Below are positions 8,276 to 16,052 of a DNA stretch of 38,585 nucleotides, piece by piece. Origin of the DNA: Candidatus Altarchaeota archaeon. GTDB taxonomy: Archaea; Altiarchaeota; Altiarchaeia; JAFGQM01. The DNA lies in contig JAFGQM010000062.1 in NCBI GenBank assembly GCA_016935655.1, forward strand, positions 1 through 38,585, written 5' to 3'. Position numbers and translations under genes: made by a program. Position 1 is the stretch's first letter. Every line of letters begins with the position of its first letter. Under the pieces are notes generated by a model. It did no database searches. It saw only the letters and a list, made by a program, of their open reading frames with translations, and was not told the origin of the DNA.

Positions 8276-8283
8276 GTATATCT
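8276..8283 (-). promoter_or_regulatory. TATA-like box of the membrane-anchored regulator
   Basis: Read on the minus strand the sequence is AGATATAC, about 30 nt before the regulator ATG. Transcription would start inside the 8254-8272 palindrome. Confidence 0.4.
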
Positions 8284-8310
8284 ATTGTTTCCTGCATAAC
8301 TAAGGTGCAA

Positions 8311-8318
8311 TAAATAAA
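8311..8318 (+). promoter_or_regulatory. TATA-like box of the thioredoxin-CcdA operon
   Basis: TAAATAAA lies about 30 nt before the ATG at 8345. No SD precedes the ATG, consistent with a leaderless transcript. Confidence 0.4.
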
Positions 8319-8344
8319 AACCAATTGCTTAATTCACCATTATC

Positions 8345-9754
8345 ATGAACATAGGAAAATTACTTGTGGTCTTGCTCGTGGCAGTCGTTGTGGTCTTTTC
8401 ACTAAACATAGCTTTGGACTATATGCTCCATTCCGGCAAGCATGGCATCGCTGACAACGTCCTGCTCGCAGACCAAAACCAGTCTTCGCAAACAGAGAAA
8501 AAAGTCGTTTTCATGCTTTTCTATAGTCCTATGTGCCCCCATTGTTCTGCTGAGAAGAGCGAGTTTATCCCATACATAACTGAGAAGTACCCGGGGATAG
8601 AGATAAAGACCTACAACGTCTATGACGAGAACGAGAGGCAGGTGCTAATGGAGTTGTCGGAGAAGATAGGCTTCAGCCCCCAGTCCGTACCCATAACCGT
8701 CGTTGGCAGCGAGTACGCAAACAATTATGAATATTATGTCGGCTATGCATCCCTCGACACCACCGGCAAGTTCTTGGAAGGTATGGTGGCTAGGGCTTTT
8801 GAGTGCCTCGACAACAAGACGAGCGAGGTACCCGTATGCAACGAGACGGAACCCGGATCAGAGAACCTCATCGACCTCCCGTTTTTCGGGAAGGTCGACA
8901 TGAGCCAGATGATGGGGAGTATGGGGATACCCATGTCGACCATGGTTCTAGGCCTGTTGGATGGATTCAATCCATGCGCCTTCTTTGTCCTTACGATGCT
9001 CCTCTCATTCATGGCATATGCGCGCTCGAAGCGCAAGATGCTGATTATAGGACTGACATTCATATTCGTCTCAGGCTTTGTCTATTTCATCTTCATGACA
9101 GCCCTTTTCAGCGTCATAGCAGCCATAAACGAAATAAGAGTGGTTGCCATTGCCGGCGGTGGCATAGCCCTGATAATAGGCATCATAAACCTCAAGGACT
9201 TTTTCTTCTTCAAGAAGGGCATCTCCCTGACCATCTCAGAGTCCAAGAAGCCGAAGCTTTACAAGAGGATGAGGGACCTGCTGAAGTCGCAGAACACGAT
9301 TGAGCTTCTCGTGAGCACGATAATACTTGCATTTGTCGCCAACAGCTATGAGCTGCTTTGTACTGCCGGGATACCCATAGTATACGGAAACCTGCTGAAT
9401 GCCCAGCAGATAGGGTTTTTCGAGAGCGTGATGTACATAGCCCTTTATAACATCTTCTATGTCCTGCCGCTCTTGGTCATAGTCCTAATGTTCGTAAAGA
9501 GTCTGGGCGGCAAGAAGCTCACCCAGGAGCAGGGCGAGGTCCTAAAGTCCATATCTGGCATCATGATGCTGGGCTTCGGCATATTCCTGCTGTTCGACCC
9601 GACTATACTCTCCAATATAATAGTGACAGGCTCTTTAATAGGCTTTGCCGTTATAATAAGTCTGGTCTTGTCTAAGCTAAAGGGTTATTACAAGAAAACA
9701 CACGGTCAAAGGGGTGACAATGAAGATGGAACTGCCAAAAAACCTGAGGTATAA
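8345..9754 (+). CDS. Thioredoxin-domain / CcdA (DsbD-like) transmembrane thiol transporter fusion
   Basis: 469 residues. An N-terminal anchor (about 6-24) leads to an exofacial thioredoxin domain with the active site CPHC (64-67) and the cis-Pro SVPITVVG (about 114-121). A CcdA-type polytopic domain follows from about residue 198. Its two paired cysteines are present: C211 in DGFNPCAFF and C339 in ANSYELLCTAG. CcdA/DsbD proteins carry reducing equivalents from a cytoplasmic thiol donor across the membrane; the fused thioredoxin domain would be the outer acceptor. It is the first gene of the lipoyl cluster, and its 3' end overlaps the lipoyl-protein gene. Confidence 0.9.
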   Translation: MNIGKLLVVLLVAVVVVFSLNIALDYMLHSGKHGIADNVLLADQNQSSQTEKKVVFMLFYSPMCPHCSAEKSEFIPYITEKYPGIEIKTYNVYDENERQVLMELSEKIGFSPQSVPITVVGSEYANNYEYYVGYASLDTTGKFLEGMVARAFECLDNKTSEVPVCNETEPGSENLIDLPFFGKVDMSQMMGSMGIPMSTMVLGLLDGFNPCAFFVLTMLLSFMAYARSKRKMLIIGLTFIFVSGFVYFIFMTALFSVIAAINEIRVVAIAGGGIALIIGIINLKDFFFFKKGISLTISESKKPKLYKRMRDLLKSQNTIELLVSTIILAFVANSYELLCTAGIPIVYGNLLNAQQIGFFESVMYIALYNIFYVLPLLVIVLMFVKSLGGKKLTQEQGEVLKSISGIMMLGFGIFLLFDPTILSNIIVTGSLIGFAVIISLVLSKLKGYYKKTHGQRGDNEDGTAKKPEV

Positions 9755-10109
9755 CGAGTATGTGTGGGTCAAGGTAGAAGGGAAAAAGGCTACGTTGGGG
9801 ATGACCGACTACGGGCTGCAGCAAATTAAGGAGATAGTGTTCATCGAGCTCCCCAAGGTCGGGCAGAGCGTGAGGAAGGGCGAGGAGTTCACGGTACTGG
9901 AGTCGGTTAAGTGGAGCGGCAGGATATCATCCCCGATAAGCGGCAAGGTAATCGAGGTACACGAAGAACTGTTCGACGATCCCTCTACGATAAACAGGGA
10001 CCCCTACGGAGAGGGTTGGATATGCAGGATAGAGCTATCAGACTCAAATGAGCTCAAAGAGCTCATGGACTATGGCAAGGCCACTAAATGGGTAGAAGAG
10101 AACCTATGA
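9720..10109 (+). CDS. GcvH-like lipoyl-carrier protein
   Basis: A 129-residue protein of the GcvH/biotinyl-lipoyl fold. The lipoylation site is K64 in LESVKWSG, and the flanking strand pattern (SVRKGEEFTVLESV, then SPISGKVIEVHEEL, then NRDPYGEGWICRIEL) is typical of H proteins. The ATG at 9720 is preferred over an in-frame GTG at 9714 because AAAGGGGTGA precedes it as an SD. The gene overlaps the end of the CcdA fusion by 35 nt. No GcvP or GcvT is nearby, so this is likely a stand-alone lipoyl carrier, comparable in concept to GcvH-L or the LbpA proteins of sHdr systems. Confidence 0.9.
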   Translation: MKMELPKNLRYNEYVWVKVEGKKATLGMTDYGLQQIKEIVFIELPKVGQSVRKGEEFTVLESVKWSGRISSPISGKVIEVHEELFDDPSTINRDPYGEGWICRIELSDSNELKELMDYGKATKWVEENL

Positions 10110-11320
10110 AAATCGCGGTAGTGGGTTGTGGGGATGCCGGATTGAGCGCCGCATTTGCAGCCGCTAAACAGGATCCTAATTCCGAGGTTATAATCATCTC
10201 CGATGAGACTTCGTATTACCCACGCTGCCCATTGCCATACTTCATAGGTGGCAGTGTAAAGGAGAAGGAGCTAGTCTATGACCTGCGAAGGATGTTCAAG
10301 GGCACCAACATAAAAGCAGTAAATGACACTGTACTTCGGGTCACGGATGGTTTTTTGGAATGCAAAGACGGTAAAATAACCTTTGACAAGGCCATAATAG
10401 CCACGGGCGGTATCGCGCGCAGGATAGGCGATTCTATAACCCTAAGGACCTTGGAGGATGCCAAGAGGATAAAAAAAGCAGCCGAGGAATCTGATAACAT
10501 CGTTTTTTTAGGCGGTGGCATGCTTGGCTGCGAGCTGGCAGACGTGCTCGGCGGGACATTGTTAGAGAAACAGAGCCACATACTACCAAATTTTGACAAG
10601 AAGTTTGCAGACGCAATAGCAAGCAAACTAAACAAAAAAGGCGTCAGGATAATAACGAACTCTGAAAGGACCCCGAAGGCGGATTTGGTCGTCAGTTGCG
10701 TGGGCGTCGACCCCGACTTAGAGCTCGCAGTAAAAAGCGGCATAAAGACCAGCAGGTTCGGCATAAATGTAAACGACAGGCTGGAAACCAGTATTAAAAA
10801 CGTCTATGCAGCGGGTGACTGCATCGAGGAGAAATGCCTCATAACAGGCGTTCCTATGCATTCCTACCTTGGGCCGCAGGCTGAGAGGGAGGGCGTGATA
10901 GCGGGCGTAAATGCGGCCGGCGGGAATATGTATTACAAGGGTTCCTTGGGCGCGGTTGTAGCGAAGATAGATGACATAGAGATAGGCAGGACCGGCCTTT
11001 GCGGGGAGGAGGCCGCAGAAAGGGGTGTAAGCATTGTAGAGGGCATGGTCAGGACCAAGACGAAGCCGGCTTATGACACAACTGCGAAGGACTTAATGAT
11101 AAAGATGGTCTTCATACAGGAGCGGCTGGTAGGGTGCCAGGCTTTAGGCGGGGAGATGATTGATGGGATAATAAACCTTGCATCTTATGCGATCCAGCAT
11201 AACGCCACAATCGACGATTTGATAAATATGACTTATTGTTTTTCCCCGCCTATATGTTCCGCTCCCAATCCGATCATATTATGTGCTGAAAACGCTAAAA
11301 GGAGGTCAAAAAATGGGTGA
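10106..11320 (+). CDS. FAD/NAD(P)-dependent disulfide reductase, CoA-disulfide reductase/NADH oxidase-like
   Basis: 404 residues. The FAD-binding motif is AVVGCGDAGLSAA (about 4-16) and the NAD(P)H-binding motif is FLGGGMLGCEL. A single active-site cysteine C41 in YPRCPLPYFIGG matches the CoADR/NOX class, not the CxxxxC of dihydrolipoamide dehydrogenase. The C-terminal MTYCFSPPICSAPNPI aligns with the conserved Tyr/Pro segment of CoADRs but adds C378 and C384. The ATG at 10106 forms an ATGA overlap with the lipoyl protein; an in-frame ATG at 10088 is less likely. The context suggests it reduces the lipoyl protein with NAD(P)H. Confidence 0.85.
   Translation: MKIAVVGCGDAGLSAAFAAAKQDPNSEVIIISDETSYYPRCPLPYFIGGSVKEKELVYDLRRMFKGTNIKAVNDTVLRVTDGFLECKDGKITFDKAIIATGGIARRIGDSITLRTLEDAKRIKKAAEESDNIVFLGGGMLGCELADVLGGTLLEKQSHILPNFDKKFADAIASKLNKKGVRIITNSERTPKADLVVSCVGVDPDLELAVKSGIKTSRFGINVNDRLETSIKNVYAAGDCIEEKCLITGVPMHSYLGPQAEREGVIAGVNAAGGNMYYKGSLGAVVAKIDDIEIGRTGLCGEEAAERGVSIVEGMVRTKTKPAYDTTAKDLMIKMVFIQERLVGCQALGGEMIDGIINLASYAIQHNATIDDLINMTYCFSPPICSAPNPIILCAENAKRRSKNG
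11301..11306 (+). promoter_or_regulatory. Shine-Dalgarno GGAGGT deciding the AhpD-like start
   Basis: GGAGGT lies 6 nt before the ATG at 11313, inside the end of the reductase gene. It picks that ATG over an in-frame upstream codon at 11283. Confidence 0.7.
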
Positions 11321-11651
11321 TATGAAAAAGACTTTGGAGGATGCATACGGGCTGGTGAAACAGATAAACAAGCAGTACCCCAATCAGGCGGGCTGCTTTA
11401 TGGACTTCGTAAAGCAGGTCGAGAAGAAGGGTGCGTTGGATGTAAAGACCAAGGAGTTGATATCGGTAGCCTTGTCCATAGCCGAGCATTGCAAGTGGTG
11501 CATAGCGTTCCATGTGAAGAACGCACTTGAGGCCGGTGCCACGAAAGACGAGATAATGGAGGCTGCATTCGTAGCGGTGCTGATGGGCGGCGCCCCGTCT
11601 TTGATGTACTGCAAACTGGTGATGGACGCTATCGGGGAATATGAGGAATAG
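11313..11651 (+). CDS. AhpD-like / carboxymuconolactone decarboxylase-family peroxidase
   Basis: A 112-residue single-domain member of the AhpD/CMD fold. The redox site is EHCKWCIAFH: cysteines C60 and C63 with H67, the CxxC-x3-His arrangement of AhpD-type alkylhydroperoxidases. AhpD of Mycobacterium is reduced by protein-bound dihydrolipoamide, so its place between a lipoyl-protein/flavoreductase pair and LipA is informative. The start is fixed by the SD at 11301. It overlaps the upstream stop by 8 nt and the downstream LipA start by 11 nt, so all are co-translated. Confidence 0.87.
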   Translation: MGDMKKTLEDAYGLVKQINKQYPNQAGCFMDFVKQVEKKGALDVKTKELISVALSIAEHCKWCIAFHVKNALEAGATKDEIMEAAFVAVLMGGAPSLMYCKLVMDAIGEYEE

Positions 11652-12477
11652 TAAGCCAGATTGGCTTCGAGTAGACCTCCCCACCGGGAAAGACTACCTC
11701 AGGTTGAAGAATCTTCTTAGTGCCAATGGATTGCATACTGTCTGCCAGGAAGCTAATTGCCCCAACATAGGAGATTGTTTCTCAAGAGGTACTGCCACAT
11801 TTATGATGCTGGGGGATACTTGTACACGAAACTGCCGGTATTGCAATGTGGCCCACGGTGAACCGGAGACCCTAGACCTAGATGAGCCCATGCGCGTTGC
11901 GCGCGCAGTCAGGGATTTGCATCTGGACTACGTGGTCATAACCTCTGTAACGCGGGACGACCTTCCGGACGGCGGTGCAGGCGTATTTGCGCGCACGATA
12001 GAGGAGATAAAGAAGTCGAAGCCAGATTGCAAGATCGAGGTTCTGATACCCGATTTCAAAGGCGATGAAGAAAGTCTAAGGAAGGTCATAGATGCACGCC
12101 CGCACATAATAAATCACAATCTCGAAACGGTCAGGAGACTGTACCCGACAATGCGCGCACAGGGCGATTATGAGCGCTCCTTGGGCGTCTTAAGGAATGT
12201 TTGTAGCGTAACTGCCAAGTCGGGGTTGATGCTCGGTCTGGGCGAGACGGGAGAAGAAGTCGTGGATTCCTTAAATGATTTGCATGAGGCCGGTGTAAGA
12301 ATCGTAACCTTAGGGCAGTACCTCCAACCTTCCTTGGACCATGCGTCGGTCAAGAAGTACTACCATCCAAAGGAGTTTGAGAAGTTTAAGGAGATTGCTT
12401 ACGACATCGGTTTTGACCACGTCGAATCCGGGCCTTTAGTAAGAAGTTCTTACCATGCGCGCGAATATGGACTTTAG
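11641..12477 (+). CDS. lipA: Lipoyl synthase LipA
   Basis: 278 residues, essentially full length for LipA. The auxiliary cluster motif is CQEANCPNIGDC (C35, C40, C46), the radical SAM motif is CTRNCRYC (C61, C65, C68), and the C-terminal RSSYHA supplies the serine ligand. It inserts two sulfurs into a protein-bound octanoyl group, making lipoyl-protein. The most likely substrate is the GcvH-like protein encoded two genes upstream. It overlaps the AhpD-like gene by 11 nt and LplA by 11 nt. Confidence 0.95.
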   Translation: MRNSKPDWLRVDLPTGKDYLRLKNLLSANGLHTVCQEANCPNIGDCFSRGTATFMMLGDTCTRNCRYCNVAHGEPETLDLDEPMRVARAVRDLHLDYVVITSVTRDDLPDGGAGVFARTIEEIKKSKPDCKIEVLIPDFKGDEESLRKVIDARPHIINHNLETVRRLYPTMRAQGDYERSLGVLRNVCSVTAKSGLMLGLGETGEEVVDSLNDLHEAGVRIVTLGQYLQPSLDHASVKKYYHPKEFEKFKEIAYDIGFDHVESGPLVRSSYHAREYGL

Positions 12478-13210
12478 ACTCCTGTTGGATGGAAATGATT
12501 TTGCAGCAAGGAATATGGGCATTGATGAGGCTATTCTGCTCTCCGGTTCGCCGACCTTACGGCTATATGGTTGGGACCCACCAGCAGTTTCTATAGGCTT
12601 CTTCCAGGGGATCCGACAAGAGGTGGATATAGAGATATGTAAAGAGTCCGGCGTGGATGTAATAAGGAGGATAACGGGCGGTGGAGCAGTATTTCACGAA
12701 CACGAGATTACCTACAGCTTCGTTGTAAGCGAATCAGCAGGGCTAGTCTCTAGGAATATCCTGGAGTCGTACGGCCAAATCTGTGGTGCAGTAGTCAGCG
12801 GTTTAAGGAGACTGGGGCTGCGCGCAGAGTTCAAACCGATTAACGACATCGTTGTCGGCAACAAAAAAATCTCCGGGAGCGCGCAGACTAGGAAGAACGG
12901 CGTGGTGCTACAACATGGTACCCTCCTGTTGGATGTAAATCCCAAAAAGATGTTCTCACTGCTCAAGGTCCCGAACGAGAAGATAAGGGACAAGATGATC
13001 CAAGCTGTTGAAGAACGGGTGACTTCCTTAAACAGGGAGCTTGGGAGAATACTAGACTATAATTCCATCCAACGAGCTCTGATATCCGGGTTTAAGGAAA
13101 ACTTGGATTTGGACTTTGTGGAGGGGAGTCTTACTGACACAGAAAAAAAGGCTGCCGATGACTTGTACAAAAACAAGTACTCGACAAGGGGATGGAACTT
13201 CATGAGATAG
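12467..13210 (+). CDS. lplA: Lipoate-protein ligase catalytic subunit LplA
   Basis: 247 residues of the BPL/LplA/LipB fold. Diagnostic motifs are RRITGGGAVFH (about 67-77) and GNKKISGSAQ (about 131-140, adenylate-binding lysine), with QHGTLLLDVN after them. The start at 12467 gives the usual N-terminus MDFRLLLDG; an ATG 12 nt earlier is possible. The protein lacks the C-terminal accessory domain, which is encoded separately at 14892-15167, as in the bipartite LplA-LplB of Thermoplasma. It attaches lipoate or octanoate to the carrier lysine and overlaps lipA by 11 nt. Confidence 0.92.
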   Translation: MDFRLLLDGNDFAARNMGIDEAILLSGSPTLRLYGWDPPAVSIGFFQGIRQEVDIEICKESGVDVIRRITGGGAVFHEHEITYSFVVSESAGLVSRNILESYGQICGAVVSGLRRLGLRAEFKPINDIVVGNKKISGSAQTRKNGVVLQHGTLLLDVNPKKMFSLLKVPNEKIRDKMIQAVEERVTSLNRELGRILDYNSIQRALISGFKENLDLDFVEGSLTDTEKKAADDLYKNKYSTRGWNFMR

Positions 13211-13216
13211 CCCCTA

Positions 13217-14200
13217 TTAGATGAATATCCTGATGACATTGAACATAATGAAGGCAAAGAGGGCTGCAGCGGGCATAGTCAGGACCCAGGCCCACACTAT
13301 GCTGCGCGCGACCTTCCACCTTACTGCGCTCAACCGCGAGGTCGCACCCACCCCCATTATAGAACCAGAGATGACATGCGTAGTGCTGACTGGGAGCCCG
13401 AACTGGGAAGTGCCACCGAGTATAAGGGCGGCTCCGGTTTCGGCGCAGAAGCCTTGGTATGGTCTTAGGTTGGTCATCCTGAAAGCCATAGTCTTCACTA
13501 TCCTCCAGCCGCCGAAGAATGTCCCTATGGACATTGCACTATACGATACCAATATCACCCATAGTGGGACTTCGAATGTGGCGATTACCCCATAAGAAAG
13601 CAATACTGCAGTCATTATCCCTGCAACCTTTTGTCCGTCGTTTGAGCCGTGCATTATCGAAAGGAAAAATGACGAAACTATCTGCAGGCCTTTGAAGTGT
13701 TTATTTATCTTTCTTTGGTTATGTTTCTTAAATGCCCATATAACAAGGCCTGTGATCAGGAAAGCTATCACAATGGCCAGGAGCGGTGAGAAGATCATGG
13801 GTATGAGAACCTTGTTGATGATGCCATCATAATTGACAACACTTAGACCGGCGGACGCTATCCCTGCACCTACGAGCCCCCCTATCAGGACATGCGACTC
13901 GGAGCATGGAAGGCCGAAGAACCAGGTTATCACATCCCATATCATGCCGCCGGTTATAGCCGCTAGGACCAGCTCCCCACTTATAATATTCGAATCTATT
14001 ATACCCCTCCCTATTGTCGTCGCCACTGCGATTCCAAAGAGACCCCCTAGCATGTTCCCCAAGGCTGCAAGCGCTACTGCTCTGATTGGGCTCAGGACCC
14101 TGGTGCCGATGATAGTCGATATGGCGTTTGCAGCATCAGTGAAGCCGTTCCAGAAAGAGAAGAGTATAAGTACCCCGAGTGTAATCAGTAGAAGGCTCAT
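13217..14200 (-). CDS. PiT-family inorganic phosphate transporter
   Basis: 327 residues with about ten TM helices. The duplicated PiT signatures are present: SFWNGFTDAANAISTIIGTR near the N-terminus and GFCAETGAALILGG plus LPVSTTHVISGSIMGVG in the second half, with MHGSNDGQKVAGI between them. PiT proteins are cation-coupled phosphate (or metal-phosphate) symporters. It lies 5 nt downstream of the PhoU-like DUF47 gene, the standard pairing, and ends 6 nt from the convergent lplA stop. Confidence 0.92.
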   Translation of the reverse strand: MSLLLITLGVLILFSFWNGFTDAANAISTIIGTRVLSPIRAVALAALGNMLGGLFGIAVATTIGRGIIDSNIISGELVLAAITGGMIWDVITWFFGLPCSESHVLIGGLVGAGIASAGLSVVNYDGIINKVLIPMIFSPLLAIVIAFLITGLVIWAFKKHNQRKINKHFKGLQIVSSFFLSIMHGSNDGQKVAGIMTAVLLSYGVIATFEVPLWVILVSYSAMSIGTFFGGWRIVKTMAFRMTNLRPYQGFCAETGAALILGGTSQFGLPVSTTHVISGSIMGVGATSRLSAVRWKVARSIVWAWVLTMPAAALFAFIMFNVIRIFI

Positions 14201-14205
14201 GTCTC

Positions 14206-14835
14206 TCAGCCGTATTTAATCAGGATACCATTGATGACGTTCGCCACGTCCTCACACTTGTCTGTCGCCAGCTCCAAGCATTCGTATATCTCCTTAAGTT
14301 GTATTATCCTGATAGCGTCCTTTTCCTTAAACAGCTTCGACAGCGCCGTGGTCATTATCTCATCGGCCTGATTCTCGAGGCTGTTTATGTGTATGCAGAA
14401 CTCCTTCATCTCCTTGGTGTTCTTAAGGCGCCTCATCTCGGACAGCGCGCCGACTATGTGGTCTATGGCCGTGACCAGGCACTGCGACAGCTCCTTCATC
14501 TCCCTTGTGGGGGTATCGATGTCATAGAGCTGTATGCGCTTCGATGCCACAAAGGCGCAGTCGATTATGTCGTCGAGCCTCGAGGTCAGGTTTGATATGT
14601 CCTCTCTGTCTATCGGGGTTATGAAAGTCTTGTTCAGCTCGTGGAAGATGTCGTGGACTATCATGTCGGCCTCGTGCTCGACCTCTCGCAGTCGTGCGCA
14701 TTTCTCGTCTATGCCGTCAGAGTCGTGGAGCATCTCATGGAGGATCAGTACGCCCTCCCTGACCTTCTCGGACTGCCGGTCGGCCATGTCGAAGAACCTC
14801 TTATCCCGTGGAATAATCCATTCTCTTATCGCCAT
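14206..14835 (-). CDS. DUF47/PhoU-like phosphate transport regulator
   Basis: A 209-residue, all-helical protein of the PitA-associated DUF47 family. Characteristic patterns are LREVEHEADMIVHDIFHELNKTFITPIDREDI, with SRLDDIIDCAF and NQADEIMTTALSKLFKEKDA. Such proteins carry metal-cluster-binding Glu/Asp motifs and regulate the adjacent PiT transporter. It is the first gene of a two-gene phosphate operon that is divergent from lplB. Confidence 0.9.
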   Translation of the reverse strand: MAIREWIIPRDKRFFDMADRQSEKVREGVLILHEMLHDSDGIDEKCARLREVEHEADMIVHDIFHELNKTFITPIDREDISNLTSRLDDIIDCAFVASKRIQLYDIDTPTREMKELSQCLVTAIDHIVGALSEMRRLKNTKEMKEFCIHINSLENQADEIMTTALSKLFKEKDAIRIIQLKEIYECLELATDKCEDVANVINGILIKYG

Positions 14836-14891
14836 TCAACACCCCACAACTAAAGATTTATTGTTTCATACATAAATATTCGATAGTCAAT

Positions 14892-15167
14892 ATGCCATTC
14901 AGAGAATTGGACTACAAGGTCCCCCAGGGGAAACTCATAAGACTGCGCGCGCAGATGGAGGGCAATAGAATCAAGGAGATCGAGATAACAGGTGACTTCT
15001 TCCTGCACCCCGAGGAAAGAATCTTCGAGCTTGAGAAAGCCCTGGTCGGCTTAGAGCTGGACGAGCGCGCTCTCAGGCCAGCCGTCGCGAAGGCTTTAGC
15101 TGATACAAAGATGGTCGGTGTCTCGGTTGACGATATTGTTGTTTCACTGCTGAAGTTGCGGTGTTAG
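14892..15167 (+). CDS. lplB: Lipoate-protein ligase accessory (C-terminal) subunit LplB
   Basis: 91 residues matching the stand-alone Lip_prot_lig_C domain of archaeal bipartite ligases. Characteristic stretches are GKLIRLRAQMEGNRIKEIEITGDFFLHPEE and LEKALVGLELDERAL. In Thermoplasma, LplB is needed for LplA to adenylate lipoate. Here it is separated from lplA by the oppositely oriented phosphate operon. It starts from its own AT-rich upstream region and is apparently leaderless. Confidence 0.85.
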   Translation: MPFRELDYKVPQGKLIRLRAQMEGNRIKEIEITGDFFLHPEERIFELEKALVGLELDERALRPAVAKALADTKMVGVSVDDIVVSLLKLRC

Positions 15168-15170
15168 AAG

Positions 15171-15680
15171 CTACATCTCCCTGAGGGCCCTACTAAGGAC
15201 CTTTTGCAGGTTTTTCGAGTTACGCCTGACCTCAGCCAACTCTTTTTGTTTTGCTTTTTTCAACTCATGATCTGTTCCAGCTGCTTTGATCCGCCGTTGT
15301 AATGTATGCTTTCTTCTTTGCGTCCAATAATACCTCCAGTAAGTATTTTCAAAATGCTTTCTGAACTCTTTTGTATGGATCCACTCCCCCTCGTCGTTCT
15401 TCAGCCTCCGGTCATGGAACATGATGTGGTGTTTGCCGTCGTGAGTGGTGTAGTCGATACCGTGGGGTTTCGCCCCCCTCAAGGCTTCATAATCATGTTT
15501 GGCCACCCTCACAACAGGGATTTTCACCGGCAGCTCGTTATGGCTGGCCGGCTGGACGGTCTGTATACCTATTTCACCGATCTGTTTTTCCCTTCTTCGT
15601 GAGCCTTTCCTCATCCTGACCCTTTCGAGCGCCGTGTTCCAGACGAAGCTGTGGGGAGAGCCATGTCTTAGGGCCGTCAT
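15171..15680 (-). CDS. Basic hypothetical protein, downstream half of a TAG-interrupted frame
   Basis: 169 residues from the first ATG. The sequence is strongly basic and unrecognised, with HDGKHHIMFHDRRLKNDEGEW in the middle and a C-terminal helix rich in Lys/Arg. The frame is open without a stop from 15737 back to this ATG, and it is the same frame as the gene ending at the TAG at 15738-15740. The two are therefore probably one gene split by a nonsense codon, or a gene read through that codon. It converges on lplB with a 3-nt gap. Confidence 0.45.
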   Translation of the reverse strand: MTALRHGSPHSFVWNTALERVRMRKGSRRREKQIGEIGIQTVQPASHNELPVKIPVVRVAKHDYEALRGAKPHGIDYTTHDGKHHIMFHDRRLKNDEGEWIHTKEFRKHFENTYWRYYWTQRRKHTLQRRIKAAGTDHELKKAKQKELAEVRRNSKNLQKVLSRALREM

Positions 15681-15737
15681 GAACAGCCTTGGCCAGAATT
15701 CGCCGACCGGCGCCTTCAGGACTCTCCGCCGCTCCTC

Positions 15738-16052
15738 CTACGGGACCTGCTTAACCGCGGCATGCTTTGCGCTCTCCAGCATCCTCGCGACAGTCCATTC
15801 CCCCCTTGTCAGATTTTTTACGTGATGGTTTATAGTCCTGCTCGTGATCCCAGATCTTACATAATCATGCAATTCGTCATATGTCAGTTCCCCCTTGTCT
15901 ATCAGGCTCACCAGTCTGTGGGCATTGGCACTGGTCAGACCTCCGGGCCTTATTTTGTTCTTGAGATAGGGCGGTATCCTGGCAGGCATCATGCACCTCT
16001 GTTTAAAGGTAAATTCGGTTGATGATATATTATACAAAGAGTAAAAACCCAA
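15738..16052 (-). CDS. Winged-helix-like protein, upstream half of a TAG-interrupted frame
   Basis: 104 residues. A later in-frame methionine (MMPARIPPYL) may be the true start. The region LTSANAHRLVSLIDKGELTYDELHDYVRSGITSRTINHHVKNLTRGEW looks like a winged helix with a recognition helix around SRTINHHVKNL, so DNA binding is likely. It ends at a TAG, after which the same frame continues through 15171. The stop is followed by GGAGGA. It is either a truncated pseudogene or the first half of a read-through protein. Confidence 0.5.
   Translation of the reverse strand: MGFYSLYNISSTEFTFKQRCMMPARIPPYLKNKIRPGGLTSANAHRLVSLIDKGELTYDELHDYVRSGITSRTINHHVKNLTRGEWTVARMLESAKHAAVKQVP

Noticed and set aside
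9720..10109. Canonical glycine cleavage H protein
   Set aside because: No GcvT, GcvP or serine hydroxymethyltransferase gene is nearby, and the partners are redox proteins; GcvH-like carrier is the safer name.
10106..11320. Dihydrolipoamide dehydrogenase (Lpd)
   Set aside because: The CxxxxC redox disulfide and the C-terminal His-Glu motif of Lpd are absent; a single Cys in the CoADR position is seen.
15738..15740. Pyrrolysine read at the in-frame TAG
   Set aside because: TAG is used as the ordinary stop of many housekeeping genes here (for example L15, L30, L19e, LipA, S26e, and the downstream half itself), and no pyl genes are in the window, so a nonsense mutation is simpler.
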